From the NCBI RefSeq assembly GCF_016887965.1, contig NZ_JAFDVD010000022.1, positions 22,056 through 86,055 on the forward strand: a DNA stretch of 64,000 nt, written 5' to 3'. Within the stretch, counting starts at the first letter, position 1. Each line of letters begins with the position of its first letter. Below, one piece after another: positions 54,155 through 62,310 of this stretch. This DNA is from Phycicoccus sonneratiae (GTDB taxonomy: Bacteria > Actinomycetota > Actinomycetes > Actinomycetales > Dermatophilaceae). The translations under genes and the position numbers were made by a program. The notes under the pieces are model-generated. The model was not told the DNA's origin. It did no database searches and saw nothing but the letters and a program-made list of their open reading frames with translations.

Positions 54155-55285
54155 TCAGTCGTGCGCGCGGTACCCCTGGACCTCGGAGAGCGGGCGCGGG
54201 CCGGGGCCGACGTAGCGCGAGCTCGGGCGGATGAGCCGGCCGGTGCGCTTCTGCTCGAGGACGTGCGCCGACCAGCCGGCGGTGCGGGCGGCGACGAACA
54301 GCGGCGTCATCATGTCGCCCGGCACCTCGGCGAAGTCGAGGAGGACCGCGGCCCAGAAGTCGACGTTGGTCTCCATCTTGCGGTTCGGGTAGCGCTCGGC
54401 GAGCTCGGCGATGGCCGCCTTCTCGAGCTCGAGGGCGACCTCGTAGCGGGGCGCGCCGAGCCGCTTGCAGGTGTCGCGCAGGACGGCCGCGCGCGGGTCG
54501 TAGGCCCGGTAGACCCGGTGCCCGAAGCCCATGAGGCGCTCCTTGCGGTCGAAGACGCCCTTGACGTACTTCGTGGCGTCGCCCATCTGCTCGACGCCCT
54601 CGATCATGTGCTGCGCGCGGCTCGGGGCGCCGCCGTGCAGGGGACCGGAGAGCGCGCCGATGGCGCCGGAGAGGCAGGCCGCGACGTCGGCACCGGTGGA
54701 GGCGATGACGCGCGCGGTGAAGGTCGAGGCGTTGACGCCGTGCTCGGCCGCGGAGATGAAGTAGGCGTCGATGGCCTCGACGTGCTTGGGGTCGGGCTCG
54801 CCGCGCCAGCGGATCATGAACCGCTCGGGGATGGTGCGGCCCTTGTCGACCTCGGACTGGGGGACCATCGGGCTGCCCTGGCCGTGGGCCGACTGCCCGA
54901 TGAACGAGATGGCCATGACGGAGGCGCGGGCGAGGTCGTCGCGGGCCTGGGCGTCGTCGATGTCGAGGAGCGGCTTGAAGCCCCAGACCGTCGCGAGCTG
55001 CGCGATGGCCGACTGGACGTCGACGCGGATGTCGCCGGTGTGCACCGGGAGCGGGAACGGCTCGGCGGGCGGCAGGCCCGGGTCGAGCTCGCCGTCGACG
55101 AGCAGCCCCCACACCTGGCCGAAGGACACCGTGCCGACGAGGTCGTTGATGTCGACCCCGCGGTAGCGCAGCGCGCCACCCTCCTTGTCGGGCTCGGCGA
55201 TCTCGCTCTCGAAGGCGATGACCCCCTCGAGGCCGGGGTAGAAGTGCGGGTCCTCGGCCTGGGCCGTGGCGGTGGTGCTCGTCAT
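54155..55285 (-). CDS. gltA: Citrate synthase
   Basis: 376 residues, the short dimeric type I citrate synthase/methylcitrate group. GPLHGGAPSRA and MGFGHRVYR give the two active His, and ETNVDFWAA the catalytic Asp. It joins oxaloacetate and acetyl-CoA, or propionyl-CoA in methylcitrate synthases. No methylcitrate genes lie nearby. The ATG is internal to a longer frame without support. Confidence 0.94.
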   Translation of the reverse strand: MTSTTATAQAEDPHFYPGLEGVIAFESEIAEPDKEGGALRYRGVDINDLVGTVSFGQVWGLLVDGELDPGLPPAEPFPLPVHTGDIRVDVQSAIAQLATVWGFKPLLDIDDAQARDDLARASVMAISFIGQSAHGQGSPMVPQSEVDKGRTIPERFMIRWRGEPDPKHVEAIDAYFISAAEHGVNASTFTARVIASTGADVAACLSGAIGALSGPLHGGAPSRAQHMIEGVEQMGDATKYVKGVFDRKERLMGFGHRVYRAYDPRAAVLRDTCKRLGAPRYEVALELEKAAIAELAERYPNRKMETNVDFWAAVLLDFAEVPGDMMTPLFVAARTAGWSAHVLEQKRTGRLIRPSSRYVGPGPRPLSEVQGYRAHD

Positions 55286-55385
55286 ACGGGGTCCCCGTTC
55301 GCTCGTCGCCGGTGTCGGGCGCGGCCCATTCTGCACGCCCCGGCCGGGATGACCCACCGACGGCTCCCCGGCATGGACACGCGGG

Positions 55386-56318
55386 TCAGGTGGCCCGGGG
55401 GTCGCGCATCGCCATGTCGGGGGTGCCGGCGTCGCGCACCTCGAAGAGGTCGGAGGCCTCGATGAGGCGGCTCAGCTTGGCGTACCCGTAGTTGCGCGAG
55501 TCGAAGGAGGACTGCCGGGCGATGCGCTGGCCGACCGTGCCGATCTTCGCCCATCCCGTCTCGTCGGAGGCGGAGTCGACGGCGCCGCGCAGCAGGCTGA
55601 CGAGCCGGGCGTCCTGGCGCAGCTGGGCGCGGGTCGCCCGTTCGGGGGTGCTGGCGGCCGGCGGCGCGGCGTCCGCGGACTTGTCGGCGGAGGACTCGCC
55701 GCTGCGGCCGCCGGCCTTGTCGGCGCTCTTGTCGGCGCTCTTGTCGGAGGTCTTGCGGGCGGTCTTGCGGGTCGTCGCCCGGGCGGGGGTCTCGGCGGCG
55801 GTCGTCGCCTTCGCGGTGGCCTTGCGGGTCGCCCGGCGCGGGGGCTCGGGGGAGTCGTCGTCGGTGGAGGCCTCGCCGCTCGGGCTCGGGAGCCGGTCGA
55901 GGACGAGGAAGCGGGTGCACGCGCTCTGGAAGGGTGCGGGGGTCTTGGCGTCGCCGAAGCCGTAGACCGCCACGCCGTGCTCGCGCAGGTGCATGACGAG
56001 CGGCGTGAAGTCGGCGTCCGAGGAGACGATGGCGACCGCGTCGGGGCGCTGGGTGTGGAGGATCTCGACGGCGTCGACGACGAGCGCCATGTCGCTGGCG
56101 TTCTTGCCCTTCGAGGGGTCGAACTGCTGCATCGGGCGGATCGCGTTCTCGTGCAGCACTTCCTGCCAGCCCTTGAGCTCGGACTTGGTCCAGTTGCCGT
56201 ACGCGCGTCGGATCGTCGTCTCGCCGAGCGCCGACAGCTCGTTGAGGACGACGTCGAGCCGGCGGGCCCGCGCGTTGTCGGCGTCGATGAGCAGCGCGAT
56301 GCGCGGGGTGTCCGTCAT
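55386..56318 (-). CDS. NYN-domain nuclease with C-terminal OST-HTH/LOTUS domain
   Basis: 310 residues. The N-terminal NYN (PIN-like) domain has acidic site residues in ALLIDADNAR, GKNASDMALVVDAVE and VSSDADFTPLV. A Lys/Ala/Ser/Asp-rich linker (about 150-222, with repeated KSADKSADK) is low-complexity. An OST-HTH/LOTUS domain follows (about 230-300). Such proteins are predicted RNases. TAGCCT (minus strand, 56326-56331) ends 7 nt before the ATG, so the start is leaderless. Confidence 0.88.
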   Translation of the reverse strand: MTDTPRIALLIDADNARARRLDVVLNELSALGETTIRRAYGNWTKSELKGWQEVLHENAIRPMQQFDPSKGKNASDMALVVDAVEILHTQRPDAVAIVSSDADFTPLVMHLREHGVAVYGFGDAKTPAPFQSACTRFLVLDRLPSPSGEASTDDDSPEPPRRATRKATAKATTAAETPARATTRKTARKTSDKSADKSADKAGGRSGESSADKSADAAPPAASTPERATRAQLRQDARLVSLLRGAVDSASDETGWAKIGTVGQRIARQSSFDSRNYGYAKLSRLIEASDLFEVRDAGTPDMAMRDPRAT

Positions 56319-56396
56319 GCCCGCGAGGCTAGTGCGTGGGGATCGGCGTGACCCCGCCGCGGGGCCACCGGTGTGCGGTGGGGGATGATGCGGCTC

Positions 56397-57680
56397 GTGC
56401 TGCGCTCCCTCCTCCCGGACCTCAGCCCGTTCCGGGAGAACAGGGACTACCGGCGGCTGTGGACCGGCTTCACGCTCTCGAACGTCGGGTCGCAGATGGC
56501 CGTCGTCGCCATCGGGCTCCAGGTGTACGACCTCACCGGGTCGACGGCGTCGGTGGGGCTCGTCGGGCTCTTCGCGCTCGTGCCCCTCGTCGTCATGGGG
56601 CTGTACGGCGGGGCGCTGGCCGACCACCACGACCGCCGGCTCGTCGGGCTCGTCGCGACGCTCGTGGCCTTCGCGACGAGCGTCGTCGCGGCGGTGCAGG
56701 CGTGGCTCGGGGCGAGTTCGCCGTGGCTGCTCTACGGCGTCGTGGCGGTGTGGAGCGGGGCGTTCGCGGTGTCCTCGCCGGCGCGCACGAGCATCTACCC
56801 GCGGATCCTGCCGCCGGAACAGCTGCCGGCGGCCAACGCGCTGTCGGTCTTCGCGATGAACACGGCGCTGACCGCCGGGCCGCTGCTCGCCGGGGTGCTC
56901 GTCGACTGGGGCGGGTACCGCGCGGCGTACACGACCGACGCGGTGCTCACCCTCGCCGCGGTGCACAGCCTCTGGCGGCTGCAGCCGGTGCCGCCGGAGC
57001 GGGTCGACGACGAGGCGCCGGTGCGGCGGGTGGGGCTGCGCTCGGTGCTCGACGGGTTCGCCTTCCTGCGGACGGCCCCGAACGTGCGGATGACCTTCGT
57101 CGCCGACATCGCGGCGATGCTGCTCGCCCAGCCGCGGGTGCTCTTCCCGGCGGCCGGGGCGGTCATCCTCGGGGGTGGCGCGACGACGGTCGGTGCGCTG
57201 TACGCCGCGGCGGCGGGCGGGGGCATCCTCGCGATGGTGTTCTCCGGCCGGCTCGGCGGGGTGCGGCGACAGGGCGCGGCGATCATGGTGAGCGTGGCGG
57301 GGTGGGGCGTCGGCATCGCCGGGCTCGGGGTGGCGCTGCTGGCGGCCGGTGGGGCGGTGTCCCGCGGGCAGGCGCTCGTGGGGGCCCTGGTGGCGATGGC
57401 CTTCGCCGGGGCGGCCGACTCGGTGAGCGCGGTGTTCCGGACGACGATCCTGCAGTCCGCCGCGCCGGACCGGATGCGCGGACGGCTGCAGGGGGTGTTC
57501 ATCGTCGTCGTCGCCGGGGGGCCGCGGCTCGGGGAGCTGGCCGGCGGCGGGGTGGCCGAGCGCGTGGGGGAGGGGTGGACCGCCGTGGGCGGTGGGCTGG
57601 CGTGCGTGCTGGCCGTGGTGCTGCTGGCCCTGTGGCAGCCGGGGTTCGTGCGGTACGACGCGCGGCACCCGACGCCCTGA
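56397..57680 (+). CDS. MFS transporter
   Basis: 427 residues, about 12 hydrophobic segments, MFS_3 type like the MarR-linked exporter. GALADHHDRRLVGL is the loop motif. GTG at 56397 is chosen because GATGAT (56384-56389) ends 7 nt upstream, as for the gene at 43322; ATG at 56385 or 56388 or GTG at 56373 would add 3-8 residues. Divergent from the NYN gene. Substrate unknown. Confidence 0.85.
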   Translation: MLRSLLPDLSPFRENRDYRRLWTGFTLSNVGSQMAVVAIGLQVYDLTGSTASVGLVGLFALVPLVVMGLYGGALADHHDRRLVGLVATLVAFATSVVAAVQAWLGASSPWLLYGVVAVWSGAFAVSSPARTSIYPRILPPEQLPAANALSVFAMNTALTAGPLLAGVLVDWGGYRAAYTTDAVLTLAAVHSLWRLQPVPPERVDDEAPVRRVGLRSVLDGFAFLRTAPNVRMTFVADIAAMLLAQPRVLFPAAGAVILGGGATTVGALYAAAAGGGILAMVFSGRLGGVRRQGAAIMVSVAGWGVGIAGLGVALLAAGGAVSRGQALVGALVAMAFAGAADSVSAVFRTTILQSAAPDRMRGRLQGVFIVVVAGGPRLGELAGGGVAERVGEGWTAVGGGLACVLAVVLLALWQPGFVRYDARHPTP

Positions 57681-57766
57681 CGGTGGTGGGCCGCGGGGCC
57701 GCGCGGTGGCGCGGCGCCACAGACCCGAGGAGGACGGTGGGGTCCACAGAGATCCATGCGCGACGC

Positions 57767-57913
57767 AAGGGATCGCGTGCGACCGGCAAGGGATCGCCTG
57801 CGACCGGGAAGGGATCCCTTGCGACCGGGAAGGGATTGCTTGCGACCGGGAAGGGATTGCTTGCGACCGGGAAGGGATTGCTTGCGACCGGGAAGGGATT
57901 GCTTGCGACCGGC
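57767..57913 (+). repeat. Seven-copy 21-bp tandem repeat
   Basis: Units start at 57767, 57788, 57809, 57830, 57851, 57872 and 57893. The last four are almost identical (AAGGGATTGC then TTGCGACCGG plus one base); the first three differ by 1-3 bases. AAGGGATCCCTT in unit 3 is a perfect palindrome, degenerate in others. The identity gradient shows recent unit expansion. Confidence 0.95.
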
Positions 57914-57972
57914 ACGGAGGGCGGGAGCACCATCACACCTCCCGGCGGGGGCGCCGCCGCGCCGGGCGGTCA

Positions 57973-57978
57973 TAGGCT
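57973..57978 (+). promoter_or_regulatory. -10 element of pdxH
   Basis: TAGGCT ends 6 nt before the pdxH ATG with no ribosome site, fitting a leaderless transcript. Confidence 0.65.
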
Positions 57979-57984
57979 GGCGGC

Positions 57985-58662
57985 ATGGACCCGCGTCGCG
58001 TCGACTACACCGGTGACGGCCTCGCCGAGGGGGACCTCTTCGCCACCCCGTACGCGCAGGTGCGCGCCTGGGTCGACGACGCCGTCCGGCGCTCCGAGTC
58101 CGCGGACGACGTCTTCGAGCCGCTCGCGCTCGCCGTCGCCACCGTCGACGAGGCCGGCCACCCGGACGTGCGCACCGTCCTCATGCGCTTCCTCGACGAG
58201 CGCGGCCCCGGCTTCGTCACCGCCCTCACCTCGGCCAAGGGCCGGCACCTGACCGCCGACGCCCACGTCGCCGCCGGGCTCACCTGGCCGGCGATGTACC
58301 GCGCGGTGCGCTTCCGCGGCCGCGCCGTGACCCTCGACCGCGACGAGGTCGAGGAGTACTGGGTGTCGCGGCCGTGGGGCTCGCGCATCTCGGCGCTGGC
58401 CTCGGACCAGTCCCGGCCGGTCGGGTCGCGCGCCGAGCTCGAGGCGGCCGTCGAGGCCCGGGCCGCCGAGTTCCCCGACACCGGGTCGCCCGACGACGTC
58501 CCGCTGCCCGACGCCTGGGGCGGCTTCCGCATCGTCTGCGACGAGGTCGAGCTCTGGGCCGGCCGGCGCAACCGGCTGCACGACCGGCTCGTCTTCACAC
58601 GGACCGGCGAGGGCGACCTCGACGACGCCGCCTCGTGGGAGGTCTCGCGCCGCCAGCCCTGA
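57985..58662 (+). CDS. pdxH: Pyridoxamine 5'-phosphate oxidase
   Basis: 225 residues. Oxidises pyridoxamine or pyridoxine phosphate to pyridoxal 5'-phosphate with FMN and O2. VRTVLMRFLDERG and YRAVRFRGRAVTL bind FMN, SRPWGSRISALASDQS is a family motif, and the C-terminal VELWAGRRNRLHDRLVFTR is diagnostic. It supplies cofactor to enzymes such as SerC and CysM encoded in the window. Confidence 0.94.
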   Translation: MDPRRVDYTGDGLAEGDLFATPYAQVRAWVDDAVRRSESADDVFEPLALAVATVDEAGHPDVRTVLMRFLDERGPGFVTALTSAKGRHLTADAHVAAGLTWPAMYRAVRFRGRAVTLDRDEVEEYWVSRPWGSRISALASDQSRPVGSRAELEAAVEARAAEFPDTGSPDDVPLPDAWGGFRIVCDEVELWAGRRNRLHDRLVFTRTGEGDLDDAASWEVSRRQP

Positions 58663-58670
58663 CGACGCGC

Positions 58671-58699
58671 GCCACGCGGCGCGCGCCACGCGGCGCGCC
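58671..58699. terminator. Terminator with GC-palindromic tandem repeats
   Basis: GCGCGCC (58681-58687) pairs with GGCGCGC (58692-58698) over an ACGC loop. The CCACGCGGCGCG unit is repeated. It lies between the convergent pdxH and HEAT-protein genes. Confidence 0.6.
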
Positions 58700-58710
58700 G
58701 GGCCGCCGCG

Positions 58711-59238
58711 TCAGGAACGACGCACGGCCTCGAGGAACGCGGATGCCTTGCGCCGCACCGATGCCGAGTGGTGCCCGGTCTGCACCTCGAGCCGCTGCAC
58801 GAGGTCCTCGGTCGGCACGGCTCCCTCGTCGTGGAGCGCGACGAGGGTCGCCATCGACTGCGCGGACACGATCCAGTCCACGTCGGTCGTCGCGACCCGC
58901 GCGAGCAGCCAGTCCACGGCCCGGCGCCGCTGGGCGTCGGTGAGCGTGAGCAGCCCGAACAGCTGGGCCGTGTGCCACTGGACCGAGGGCTGGTCGCTGG
59001 CCGTCAGCTCGTCGAGCACGCGCTCGGTGTACGGGACGCCGCGCGGGGGGTCCTCGCGGACGAGCTTCTCGAAGGTGTCGACGGCGCGCATCCGCACCCA
59101 GGCGTCGTCGGCGGCGATGCAGGCGAACAGCTCGTCGAGGCGGGCGGGGTCGCGGCGCAGCAGCTCGAGGACCTCACCCGAGCGCCCGAGCGAGTTCGAG
59201 TGCCCGCCGGCGAGCAGGACCTCCGCGAACGGCTCCAC
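58711..59238 (-). CDS. HEAT-repeat-like helical protein
   Basis: 175 residues of helix pairs with recurring VRMRAVDTFEKLV, VQWHTAQLFGLL and VRRKASAFLEAV units, like HEAT repeats. Such folds bind proteins or DNA; this small version is of unknown role. TACGAT (minus strand, 59246-59251) ends 7 nt before the GTG. Confidence 0.75.
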   Translation of the reverse strand: MEPFAEVLLAGGHSNSLGRSGEVLELLRRDPARLDELFACIAADDAWVRMRAVDTFEKLVREDPPRGVPYTERVLDELTASDQPSVQWHTAQLFGLLTLTDAQRRRAVDWLLARVATTDVDWIVSAQSMATLVALHDEGAVPTEDLVQRLEVQTGHHSASVRRKASAFLEAVRRS

Positions 59239-59288
59239 GCCGGAGATCGTAGGCCGGTGGGCGCTCTCCCGGACACGGGTGCGCTCTC

Positions 59289-59339
59289 CCCGAGAACGGT
59301 TCTCGGGTGAAGCGCAGCCGTATCGGGTCACCCGATACG
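59289..59339. repeat. Two adjacent perfect palindromes
   Basis: CCCGAGAAC-G-GTTCTCGGG (59289-59307) and CGTATCGGGT-C-ACCCGATACG (59319-59339). They lie between the SDR gene end and the HEAT gene promoter on the minus strand. They could be SDR terminators or operators of the HEAT gene. A GCGCTCTCCC direct repeat (59261, 59281) lies beside them. Confidence 0.7.
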
Positions 59340-59396
59340 CGGGGGGCGGGAGGGGTCGCGAGTCCGCGGCCGGAGGGACGGTGGGGGCGGGAGGGG

Positions 59397-60230
59397 TCAG
59401 GAGGGAAGCCGGTGCACCTTGTGCGGCGCGGCCTGGGCCCGGGGCTTGAGGACGAGCAGGTCGACGTTGACGTGCGCCGGGCGGGTGGCCATCCACACGA
59501 CCGCCTCGGCGACGTCGTCGGCGACGAGCGGCCCGGGCACGCCCTCGTAAACCCGGTCGGCCCGCTCCCGGTCGCCACCGAACCGGGTGAGCGAGAACTC
59601 CTCGGTGTGCACCATCCCCGGCGCGATCTCGGTGACGCGCACCGGCTGGTCGAAGAGCTCGAGACGCAGCGTCTCGGTCATCACGTGCACCCCGTGCTTG
59701 GCGACCGTGTACCCGCCCCCGCCCTCGTAGGCGAGCAGCCCGGCGATCGAGCCGACGTTGACGATGATGCCGTCGCCCCCGGCCGCGACGAGCGCGGGCA
59801 GCAGCGCCTTGGTGACCTTGAGGGTGCCGAGGACGTTCGTCTCGTACATCTGCCGCCAGAGGTCGACGTCGGCGTCCGCGACGGCCTCGAGCCCGAGGGC
59901 CCCGCCGGCGTTGTTGACGAGGACGTGCACGACCCCGCCCGCGGCCTCGGCGAGCCGGGCGACATCGGCGTCGACCGAGACGTCGCACGCGACGGCCACG
60001 CCGCCGATCCCGGCGGCCAGCGCCTCGACCCGCTCGGCGCGGCGGGCCGCACAGACCACCCGGAAGCCGCGGTCGGCGAGGAGACGGGCGGTCGCCTCCC
60101 CGATGCCGCTGCTGGCCCCGGTGACGACGGCGGTGCGGCGCATGTCGGGTGCGGTTGCCGAGGGCTGCACCGACTCGCGGGCCTCCTCGGGCCCCGTCCC
60201 GCCGGTGGTCTCGGGGACGCTCCCGGTCAC
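59397..60230 (-). CDS. Short-chain dehydrogenase/reductase
   Basis: 277 residues. The NAD(P) motif TGASSGIG lies near residue 35, NNAGG in the middle, and Ser-Tyr-Lys in VGSIAG and YTVAKHG form the active site. A 28-residue N-terminal tail precedes the fold. The GTG overlaps the thioesterase-like gene stop as GTGA. An ATG at about residue 30 (MRRTAVVTG) could be the true start. Substrate unknown; serine/3-hydroxy acid dehydrogenases (YdfG type) look similar. Confidence 0.88.
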   Translation of the reverse strand: MTGSVPETTGGTGPEEARESVQPSATAPDMRRTAVVTGASSGIGEATARLLADRGFRVVCAARRAERVEALAAGIGGVAVACDVSVDADVARLAEAAGGVVHVLVNNAGGALGLEAVADADVDLWRQMYETNVLGTLKVTKALLPALVAAGGDGIIVNVGSIAGLLAYEGGGGYTVAKHGVHVMTETLRLELFDQPVRVTEIAPGMVHTEEFSLTRFGGDRERADRVYEGVPGPLVADDVAEAVVWMATRPAHVNVDLLVLKPRAQAAPHKVHRLPS

Positions 60231-60967
60231 GGCTGCTCCTTCGGTCGGACGGACTCGGGGTCGACGGCGACCCACGTCGCCTCGGCGCGGCCGACGAGCT
60301 CGCCGTCCGGGGCGTGCAGGGTGCTGGCCGACCAGTGCCGGCGCCCCTGCGCCCCACGCTGCCACGCCGTGACGACGAGCGCCTCCCCGGGCTCGGGGAC
60401 CCGCCACACCTGCGCGGTCATCGTGCCGAGGACCATCGGCCGGCCCGCGATGCCGGCCGACCATCCGCCGGGGCAGTCGAGCGCGGCCCAGGCCATCGGG
60501 CGGGTGACGTCGGCGGGGGCGGTCCAGGTGCACGCGTACCGGCCGGAGCCGTCGTCGAGCGGCCCGGGGCGCAGCCCGAGGCCGTCGCCCGGCGAACGGG
60601 CCGTGCCGCACGAGAAGCAGGTCGGGAAGGGATGGTCGTGCGCGCCCTCGTAGCGCTCCTCGGCCTGCCGGGCCTGCTCGGGCGTCGCGGGGGCCGGCAC
60701 CGGCTCGTCGAGCTCGGCGACGGCCGCGCCGGTGGCGACGAGCACCTCGCCGTCGACGAGCCGGAGGACGGCGGTGCCGGTGAGCGGGTCGGGGTCGTCG
60801 CCGACGACGGTGAGCGGCCGGCCGAGCGGCGGCGGGGCCGAGAGGCGGACGCTGACGGCGGGCAGGTCGCGGGAGGTGCGCACGTGCTCGGCGAGCGCGC
60901 CGCTCACCCAGCCGCCGTTGGCGGACTCCGGGGGCCCGCAGAAACGGCGGGGGACGGTGAGCTCCAC
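60227..60967 (-). CDS. Thioesterase-superfamily-like hotdog protein
   Basis: 246 residues. N-terminal FCGPPESANGGWVSGALAEH and a later CFSCGTARSPGDGLGLRPG with W-x-P-A-P-like beta strands suggest a double-hotdog fold. GTMTAQVWRVPEPGE fits the second half. The substrate is unknown. TACGTT (minus strand, 60974-60979) ends 6 nt before the GTG. Coupled to the SDR gene. Confidence 0.65.
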   Translation of the reverse strand: MELTVPRRFCGPPESANGGWVSGALAEHVRTSRDLPAVSVRLSAPPPLGRPLTVVGDDPDPLTGTAVLRLVDGEVLVATGAAVAELDEPVPAPATPEQARQAEERYEGAHDHPFPTCFSCGTARSPGDGLGLRPGPLDDGSGRYACTWTAPADVTRPMAWAALDCPGGWSAGIAGRPMVLGTMTAQVWRVPEPGEALVVTAWQRGAQGRRHWSASTLHAPDGELVGRAEATWVAVDPESVRPKEQP

Positions 60968-61042
60968 GCGGCCAACGTACCCACGCCGGGCGGCCGACAC
61001 GTGTGGTGTGCACCACTCGCCCCGTGCGCGCCCCGGACGAAG

Positions 61043-61058
61043 TATCTTGATGTCGAGA
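61043..61058. promoter_or_regulatory. Inverted repeat over the -10 of an MFS gene
   Basis: TCTTGA-TG-TCGAGA is an imperfect palindrome (one mismatch). The -10-like TATCTT (61043-61048) overlaps its left arm, so a bound protein would block transcription. Confidence 0.6.
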
Positions 61059-61072
61059 GAAAAGGGGTGGGT

Positions 61073-62296
61073 GTGGCGGAGGACGGGTTCTCGCTGCGAC
61101 GGGTCGCGGTGCCGGCGTTCGGGCCGACGGCGCTGTGGTCGGTCGGCATCGGCGCGAGCCTGCCGGTCATCGCCCTGAGCGCCCGCGACCTCGGTGCGTC
61201 GGTGTCGGTCGCGGCCCTCTTCGTCGGCATCCAGACCGTCTCCGAGCTCGTCTCCGCGGTCCCGGCCGGGGTGCTCGTCGACCGGATGGGGGAGCGGCGC
61301 GCGCTCGTCGTCGCGGGGCTCGCCGACGCGGCCGCCTCGCTCCTCGCGATGCTCGCGCCCTCGCTCTGGGTCTACGCGCTGGCGATGGCGCTCTCGGGTC
61401 CGACCGGGGCGGTCTTCCTCCTCGCCCGGCAGTCCTACCTCACGGCGGCCGCGCCGGAGTCGATGCGCGCGCGGGCGATGTCGACGCTCGGCGGGGTCGG
61501 CCGGCTCGGGCTCTTCGTCGGGCCCTTCCTCGGGGCGCCGGTCGTCGAGCGGTACGGACCCCAAGCGGCCTTCGGCATCGCCGTCGTCGCCGGGCTGCTC
61601 GCCGCCGGGGTCGCCGCGGCCTCGCCCGACCTCGGCGCGCACGCCGTCCCGGCGCTCGCCGACGACGGGGAGCCGGCGGCGCGGGTGGGGGTGCTCGAGG
61701 TGGTCCGGCAGCAGCGGGCCGTGCTGCTCACCGTCGGGCTCGGGGTCCTCGCGATCGGCCTGGCCCGCTCGTCGCGGGTCGTCGTCGTCCCGCTCTGGGC
61801 CGAGCACGTCGGGCTGTCGGCGGCCCAGACCTCGCTCGTCTTCGGCGCCGCCGGCCTCGTCGAGGTCCTGCTCTTCTACCCCGCGGGGTCGCTGATGGAC
61901 CGGCGCGGCCGGGTCTGGGTGGCCCTCCCGGTCACGGTGCTGCTGGGGATCGGGCTGCTCGTCCTGCCGCTCACCTCCTCGCTCGTCGCCGTCGGGGCGG
62001 TGGCCGTCGTCATGGGGGTCGGCAACGGCCTCGGGTCCGGCATCGTCATGACCCTCGGCGCCGACGCCGCGCCCGTGCGGGGCCGCGCGGCGTTCCTCGG
62101 GGTGTGGCGGCTGCTCTCGCTCGTCGGCCACAACGGTGCCTCGGTGGTCGTCGGGGCGGTGGCGGCCGTGGCCTCCATCGGCACCGCCAGCGTCGCCGTC
62201 GGCGCGCTCGCCCTGCTCGGCGGCGGGTGGCTGCTGCGCTGGCTGCCCGCGTACGACCCCCGGCGGCGGGCGCCGGTCGTCGGCGGCTCAGATTAG
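61073..62296 (+). CDS. MFS transporter
   Basis: 407 residues with about 12 membrane segments. PAGVLVDRMGERRALVVAGL is the loop 2-3 motif. AAAGGGG is 5 nt before the GTG at 61073; another GTG at 61067 is possible. The repeat upstream suggests control by a dedicated repressor that is not encoded beside it. The TAG stop is part of the ideR -10. Substrate unknown. Confidence 0.9.
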   Translation: MAEDGFSLRRVAVPAFGPTALWSVGIGASLPVIALSARDLGASVSVAALFVGIQTVSELVSAVPAGVLVDRMGERRALVVAGLADAAASLLAMLAPSLWVYALAMALSGPTGAVFLLARQSYLTAAAPESMRARAMSTLGGVGRLGLFVGPFLGAPVVERYGPQAAFGIAVVAGLLAAGVAAASPDLGAHAVPALADDGEPAARVGVLEVVRQQRAVLLTVGLGVLAIGLARSSRVVVVPLWAEHVGLSAAQTSLVFGAAGLVEVLLFYPAGSLMDRRGRVWVALPVTVLLGIGLLVLPLTSSLVAVGAVAVVMGVGNGLGSGIVMTLGADAAPVRGRAAFLGVWRLLSLVGHNGASVVVGAVAAVASIGTASVAVGALALLGGGWLLRWLPAYDPRRRAPVVGGSD

Positions 62297-62310
62297 GCTT
62301 GCCTGCGTGA
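62294..62310 (+). promoter_or_regulatory. ideR promoter with IdeR-box-like half
   Basis: TAGGCT (62294-62299) is the -10, 7 nt before the GTG. TTAGGCTTGCCT (from 62293) matches the left half of the known iron box TTAGGTTAGSCTAACCTAA at 10 of 12 positions; the right half is poor. This suggests weak autoregulation. Confidence 0.5.

Larger units (their letters stand above)
57681..57984. other. 304-bp intergenic region with tandem repeat
   Basis: Between the MFS and pdxH genes. It holds seven copies of a 21-bp repeat (57767-57913) and the pdxH promoter. All frames are open through the repeat, but none has a convincing start or Shine-Dalgarno, so I call no gene. Confidence 0.6.

Noticed and set aside
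57767..57913. CRISPR array
   Set aside because: Units of 21 bp are directly joined without spacers, and no cas genes are nearby.
57499..57936. 145-codon minus-strand protein with SNPFPVA repeats
   Set aside because: The repeat is open in every frame because its unit is a multiple of three. The frame overlaps the MFS gene and lacks a ribosome site.
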